The notes below the pieces were generated by a model. That model made no database searches and had not been told where the DNA came from. It saw only the letters and a program-made list of their open reading frames with translations. A DNA stretch of 64,000 nucleotides, taken from positions 62,001-126,000 of the forward strand of contig BAAHQB010000177.1 of NCBI GenBank assembly GCA_054601695.1, read 5' to 3'. The position numbers were made by a program, and so were the translations under genes. Each line of letters starts with the position of its first letter. The stretch's first letter is position 1. The stretch comes from Amorphochlora amoebiformis. Taxonomy: Eukaryota; Cercozoa; Chlorarachniophyceae. Below, piece after piece: positions 1 to 64,000 of the stretch.

Positions 1-32
1 TAAACGTACATAATTTATTTTTACATATATAT

Positions 33-69
<37 letters not shown>

Positions 70-77
70 TGTATATG

Positions 78-118
<41 letters not shown>

Positions 119-134
119 TACTTATTATATACGC

Positions 135-225
<91 letters not shown>

Positions 226-342
226 ATATACCTGATGTGTGTGTGCGCGTTTGTGCGTCTGTGCGTGTGTGTGTGTGCATATATGTAAATATATTTTACT
301 CTAATATATCTACATATTTATATATGTGCATAATATTTATAA

Positions 343-382
<40 letters not shown>

Positions 383-416
383 TATTTCACACACACATGT
401 ATAATATATATATATA

Positions 417-468
<52 letters not shown>

Positions 469-499
469 GTATATATTATGAGAATATCATTTATCCTAC
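1..499. repeat. TA-rich intron of the PES-like gene (left edge)
   Basis: This region lies downstream of exon 2 of the minus-strand PES-like gene. It consists of (TA)n tracts (about 40-110, 140-220, 340-380, 405-460) with a TG/CG-alternating patch at 235-270. I see no exon in it. Confidence 0.7.
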
Positions 500-684
500 G
501 GGAAGGCGCGAGGAAAGTATGCTGCGGACATGGGAGACGAGGGATACGAAGGATGAACGGTCGTCCGGGGAAATGCTAAGCACCCACAGATCGTATTTGC
601 GGGCGAGATCGGCCTATTTGCGGACAAAGTGTCTAGGCATGTTTTTGCATGTGAATATGGTTGTGCATTGGAAAATTATATATG

Positions 685-718
<34 letters not shown>

Positions 719-812
719 TATATAATATACATATATATATGTATATATATATATATATATATATAAATATATATGTGTATTGTGTATATATGTATATATA
801 TACATATATGTC

Positions 813-863
<51 letters not shown>

Positions 864-916
864 GTGTTTGTGTGTATGCATGTATATATATACATACATA
901 TATATATATATATATG

Positions 917-983
<67 letters not shown>

Positions 984-1576
984 CACGTACATGTGTATAT
1001 ATATGTGTGTAAAATATAAACTTATGACGATATTTGATACATCCAAATCACCTGCTGAAACCTAAGCGTACCACCAGAACCATCGATCCCAGGCAGATAT
1101 AAAATAGGCTGCCGATCCTCCTTCTGAGCTCCAAAATCATCTTCCGATAAAATATTCGTCAGCTGAATTCCTGGGGCTACCTCAATGACCTCTCCAACGA
1201 GCCGTGGCGACTCAAGACGTAGAAGCTTGGACCGTTGCCATCGCGCGTCGAAGAGCCGCTCATTCTTCAGAGATCGCATCGTAGAAAGGGTAAAGGACGC
1301 AGCCCCAGCCTTCTCTGCGCGTGGTCTTATATGAGCCACATCGCGCAGGTTCAGCGGAAAGGGAGAGAGGTGGCTATTCGGATGGCGGGAGGTTGGGTCT
1401 TGAAAACGACGGTGAAAACCCGGCTGAGACCGACTTAAGCCTTGATATCTTCGGAGAAATCCACGTATATTGTGATGGACCGTTGGATTCGTCGATACTT
1501 TAACCGTTGAGGCCCCCAATAGAGTCCCCACCAGCAAGCAGCGTAGCAGCCACAGCTTCGAAGGTGTCAGCGGCAT
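500..1576 (-). CDS. Phytyl ester synthase-like alpha/beta hydrolase, N-terminal part (5' exons only)
   Basis: Exon 1 is 1576-1052 (175 codons, donor gtgatt) and exon 2 is 613-500 (38 codons, acceptor caaatag, donor gtagga); both junctions are phase 0. The start was chosen because residues 1-25 form a signal-peptide-like stretch ([17 protein letters not shown]), followed by about 100 basic, Ser/Arg-rich residues. Together these look like a bipartite complex-plastid presequence. Residues 156-171 carry [16 protein letters not shown], and exon 2 supplies [16 protein letters not shown]. Both blocks match the start of the hydrolase domain of the PES1/PES2 (esterase/lipase/thioesterase) family. In plants those plastoglobule enzymes esterify phytol and make triacylglycerol. 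The catalytic Ser and the acyltransferase half would lie beyond the left edge, so enzymatic activity is not shown. Family assignment is fairly sure; the exact reaction is inferred. Confidence 0.72.
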
Positions 1577-2110
1577 TTTCTGGGAGATGTAATAAATTAA
1601 TTCCTCGGCCGGTCTTGCAGCAGATGTGACATGGCCGCCTGTAATACCAAGTAAAGTATTTTCACTTTTTCAGACGTAATCCTACTTAATATGAAGAAAT
1701 ATGACTCGGCGCCATTTTTATTTGTTCCTTTTGATAGTCAAAGCTTGTCCAAAGCTTGCTTGTCCTTGACAGCTTGGAAAACTTGGTGAACAGAATACTC
1801 CATGTAGATGTATGTCTAACCACACAAAGCCAATATTTATTTATGGAATGAATATCCCATGATTTAGAAGGAACATTTTATGTCTTACATCACAAGGCTG
1901 AATTGGTAGAGAGACTTTCAAGTTGGCGCCCAGAGTTAGTGTTGGGGTGTGTTGGCGTGTTAATGGAATTGGCGTTTCAACAGTGTTGAAAATAATTCTG
2001 AAACCGTCATAGATGCGCGATCCAAAAATAGCGCGTGCAGGCAGCTCATGCACATATTTTCTGCCTCGCTTTCAGGGTGGTCGACCTGGCTTTAAAACCC
2101 CCGAAGAAAC
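1577..2110. promoter_or_regulatory. Divergent intergenic region between the PES-like and rhomboid genes
   Basis: 534 bp separate two divergent start codons. The region has mixed composition without (TA)n tracts. It must contain both promoters, but I recognise no specific element. A short direct repeat, CAAAGCTTG, occurs at about 1740-1770. Confidence 0.45.
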
Positions 2111-9014
<6,904 letters not shown>

Positions 9015-9579
9015 AGATAGACTATATAGAAGCTGGTATCAGTGTATTTTTTCAAAATATTAGTTAAGTTATTAAACTGTGTGTACGTAGTAGTTGGGTG
9101 CATTCAGTGCATCCTCAGTTGTCACTTCTGAGATAATCTAGATCTAAACTGTAGTGTATACGGTAAGCTAGTATTGAATTATAAAAGCTAGACCTGAGAA
9201 TAGGCTATGGGGCTAGATATTCTAGTACATTAGTAACTTCTAGACTCTAAAACTCTCTACTCAAACCAGCTAAACCTAGTAAACTACCTAGATCCTTTTC
9301 CGGGTGTAATATTATCTAGACCATAAGCTAGATAAGTATACCGTGTGCTACTAGTAGTAACATCTAGAACATCTAATCTAGCTAATCAAAAATACGAGTC
9401 TTCCGGTTTATGCGTTTTCTAGGTTTAGACGTTTAACATGTCGAATAGTTGCGAGTTGTCGACTATATCTGGCTATATCTAGCCTGCTACAGTAGTAGAC
9501 TAGATCTAGGATATCCGAATCAGTCTAATATCTCTAGTATCTAGAAGGAGAGTATCTATTGTACATCTAACCTACAAAC
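9015..9579. repeat. CTAG-dense intergenic spacer between convergent rhomboid and kinase genes
   Basis: 565 bp between two convergent stop codons with no (TA)n tract. By eye I count 19 CTAG tetramers between about 9137 and 9544, often as ATCTAGA, GCTAGA or ACTAGT. About 1-2 would be expected for this composition. Both 3' UTRs and terminators must lie here. No open frame of note. Confidence 0.8.
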
Positions 9580-40768
<31,189 letters not shown>

Positions 40769-40873
40769 TTCGAATATAGATATTCTTACTCTACTTCCAT
40801 ATTGAATCTTGCTGAGAAATATGGGTATTTCTCGCATATGTGGGTGGATTGGAGAATGAGAGTCCGTGGAAAT
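40769..40873. promoter_or_regulatory. Bidirectional promoter, kinase (-) and ECHDC3-like (+)
   Basis: Only 105 bp separate the two preferred start codons, and upstream in-frame ATGs on both strands abut as CATATG at 40835-40840. There are no TA tracts. No specific element is recognised. Confidence 0.55.
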
Positions 40874-52456
<11,583 letters not shown>

Positions 52457-52897
52457 TTATAATCGTTACGGCGTGCCTACTCTAATCTACATATGTAGTA
52501 ATTAATTAGTGTAATCGTTTCGATAATTATATTCACAGATACTAGAGATAATATTAGGATTCTTGATCAATCATGCCGGATTTGTCATAGTATACGGTAA
52601 CGATTCTAGAATATTGAAATGGTCTCAGATGCTCAATACCATTCGTGCCGCATGACCCAGTCATGATCAGCTAGGCATGTTGTTCACTTGCCATGATTAG
52701 AGTCATTCGGAGATGACGTCACAGTTAATGAAGTCTAGAAGTCAGCTGGTGATCTCAAAAGAGCTGGAGCCATCGCTTTCTATCTAATATTTAATAATAC
52801 TAATTACTGATGATTGTAAGGTCCAGAAGGTACTACAGCTAATACAGATCCAGGCTATTGATATTACACACACAATATGTATAAGTGATATGTATAC

Positions 52898-52938
<41 letters not shown>

Positions 52939-52984
52939 TGTATATGTATATATATATACACACATATATATATATATATATATA

Positions 52985-53025
<41 letters not shown>

Positions 53026-53150
53026 CACTATAGCAGAAATAGGCTAAAAGGTGATACTCAGTACTGATTTAAATATCGTGAAGCATGCATGCTCGCAGCA
53101 GCAACGATGGCGTCGAGAATCTACCAAAGGCACCCCTAATCCTTCGTTAT
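52457..53150. other. Convergent intergenic region, ECHDC3-like and ACP genes
   Basis: 694 bp between two stop codons, mostly mixed sequence with one (TA)n block at about 52895-53025. It contains several CTAG and GATNNATC palindromic steps but no dense cluster. No gene is seen. Confidence 0.6.
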
Positions 53151-53705
53151 TCACGCCTTGTCGACAATGTAGTCAACGGCCTCCTTAAGGTTGGACATTT
53201 CAGCGGCGGCATCTTCGGGAACTTCGACTCCGAAAGCCTCCTCGATGGCCATGACGATCTCGACAGTGTCGAGAGAGTCAGCACCAAGGTCAGCGAAGGT
53301 GGAGGTCTCGGTGACCTTCTCCTTCTCGATCGAGAGCTGCTCAGAGACGATATCCTGAACCTTGGCGAAGACATCCTCGTTGCTTGCGTGGACGCTCATG
53401 CGGCCGCTCATCATAGCGCGGGGAGCAACATTCCTTGTATATCGATAGTTAGAACAGTGCTTGGTACTTTACGTGGTTGAGGAGGCACCTCATTGCGAAG
53501 CGGGGCATCGCAGAGACAGTGCGCATCGACGCGACGGGAGCACCGAGACCCTGCTGCTGAAGACAAAGCTATTCAGCACACCATTTATCAACACAACCAT
53601 GGCGAAGAGGGGTACCTGGGTGCTGTACACCGAAGTGAGAGCAATGACAAGGGCAACGTTAGCGATAACGCTGGCGATAAGGGCGAAACTGCGGTCAGAC
53701 ACCAT
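53151..53705 (-). CDS. ACP: Acyl carrier protein, plastid-targeted, 3 exons, 146 aa
   Basis: Exons 53705-53616, 53556-53489 and 53433-53151 with phases 0 and 2; stop TGA. Residues 1-30 ([19 protein letters not shown]) are a signal peptide. Residues 31-66 are Arg/Met/Ser-rich without acidic residues, a transit peptide. Together they target a complex plastid. From about residue 70 it is a type II acyl carrier protein. The phosphopantetheine site is Ser106 in [19 protein letters not shown], with the usual acidic helix II. It carries growing acyl chains in plastid fatty-acid synthesis. Both introns are tiny (59 and 55 nt) and free of TA tracts, and the region is G+C-rich unlike the rest of the window, which fits a strongly expressed gene. 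Confidence 0.96.
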
Positions 53706-53813
53706 GATGATACGTGGAAGTGGGGGGCTGGTTTGTGGATTCCGTTCGCTTAACTTTGGGCCCCGAAATGCCGGCCAATTTAAAATATCGGTTGACGGCT
53801 CCGGTCTCGTGCG
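53706..53813. promoter_or_regulatory. Bidirectional promoter, ACP (-) and HIS4 (+)
   Basis: 108 bp between divergent start codons, G+C-rich, with GGGCCC at 53759-53764 and GCCGGCC at 53771-53777. No TATA element or known site is recognised. Confidence 0.6.
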
Positions 53814-63009
<9,196 letters not shown>

Positions 63010-63338
63010 GTATATTTTCTCCTTTCTCTCCCCCCTCTCTAGCTCTTCTCTCTTTCTTTCCTCTCTCTTTCCGTTTAGTCTCTTCTCCTCTCTCTCTTTT
63101 CTCCCCTTCTTTCTTTCCTCTCCCTCCCCTCTCTCTCTCTCTCTGTGTGTGTCTTCCCGTTAGTCTTTCCTTCCTCTGTCTTATATCTCTTCTAACTATC
63201 TCTCTCCTCTTTCTTCTTTCTCTTCTTTCTCTACTGGTTTCCTGTTTACTCTTTTTTCCTCCCTCTCTCTCTCTCTCTTCTCTCCTTTTTCTCTCTCCTC
63301 CCCACATACGCACACACACCCACACACACACACATATG

Positions 63339-63376
<38 letters not shown>

Positions 63377-63404
63377 ATATATATGTATATAATATATATA
63401 TATG

Positions 63405-63438
<34 letters not shown>

Positions 63439-63441
63439 TCA

Positions 63442-63486
<45 letters not shown>

Positions 63487-63519
63487 GCGTATGTATAATA
63501 ATATAATATATATATACAC

Positions 63520-63576
<57 letters not shown>

Positions 63577-63653
63577 ACATTCGTTTATTTATGTACAATA
63601 TACATGTATGTTTATACCTGTATATTGTGTATATACACACACACACACATATA

Positions 63654-63694
<41 letters not shown>

Positions 63695-63757
63695 GATACA
63701 CATACATATATATGTACATATACACACATACACATATACATATACACAAATATATAC

Positions 63758-63817
<60 letters not shown>

Positions 63818-63822
63818 CTATG

Positions 63823-63911
<89 letters not shown>

Positions 63912-64000
63912 TATATAATATATATATATATATATATTATATGTAATATGACATAATACGTATGTACATGCATAATATTCGTACATACCGTACATTACAA
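63010..64000 (+). repeat. HIS4 intron 16: polypyrimidine tract and TA tracts to the right edge
   Basis: 63017-63303 is CT-rich on the sense strand (about 285 bp). From 63310 to 63960 there are only TA, CA and TG tracts. No exon is seen, so the next one lies outside the window. Confidence 0.8.

Overview
This is a nuclear, intron-rich eukaryotic window. Two proteins (an acyl carrier protein and a phytyl-ester-synthase-like hydrolase) begin with a hydrophobic signal-peptide-like stretch followed by a basic, Ser/Arg-rich stretch. That is the bipartite presequence of algae with a complex (secondary) plastid. With a fungal-type HIS4, a hybrid histidine kinase and an ECHDC3-type protein, I infer an alga with a secondary plastid, possibly a stramenopile or related lineage. 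Genus and even phylum are not established.

Layout. There are six genes on strictly alternating strands: PES-like hydrolase (-, runs off the left edge), rhomboid protease (+, 2111-9014), tandem hybrid histidine kinase (-, 40768-9580), ECHDC3-like crotonase (+, 40874-52456), plastid acyl carrier protein (-, 53705-53151) and HIS4 (+, 53814 to beyond the right edge). I rebuilt the genes exon by exon: every exon was required to have splice sites, a matching phase and family motifs. The rhomboid has 18 exons and 472 aa, the kinase about 45 exons and 1217 aa, and ECHDC3 15 exons and 293 aa. Two pairs start about 105 bp apart, and two pairs converge across 565-695 bp.

What fills the space. Exons are small islands (11-399 nt) in introns made mostly of (TA)n tracts, with local (CA)n, (GA)n/(CT)n, telomere-like CCCTAA and trinucleotide tracts. 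Introns are of two kinds: 55-120 nt without TA tracts, mainly at gene 5' ends, and hundreds to more than 1000 nt with TA tracts. Nearly all of the many Tyr/Ile-rich open frames are translations of TATATA and are not genes.

Most striking signal. Many TA-rich introns hold decayed copies ('echoes') of the adjoining exon edge, including splice site and flanking intron, one to four times and separated by TA tracts. One intron holds a fresh triplicate X-(TA)n-X'-(TA)n-X in alternating orientation. This suggests that introns grow by local duplication or fold-back templated on the TA tracts. A second layer is a family of short elements with inverted ends near TATTGTTARYGCA inserted exactly inside TA tracts.

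Functionally the genes are a mixed housekeeping set: plastid lipid or fatty-acid metabolism (PES-like, ACP), a mitochondrial crotonase-fold protein, histidine biosynthesis, intramembrane proteolysis and phosphorelay signalling. They do not form one pathway.
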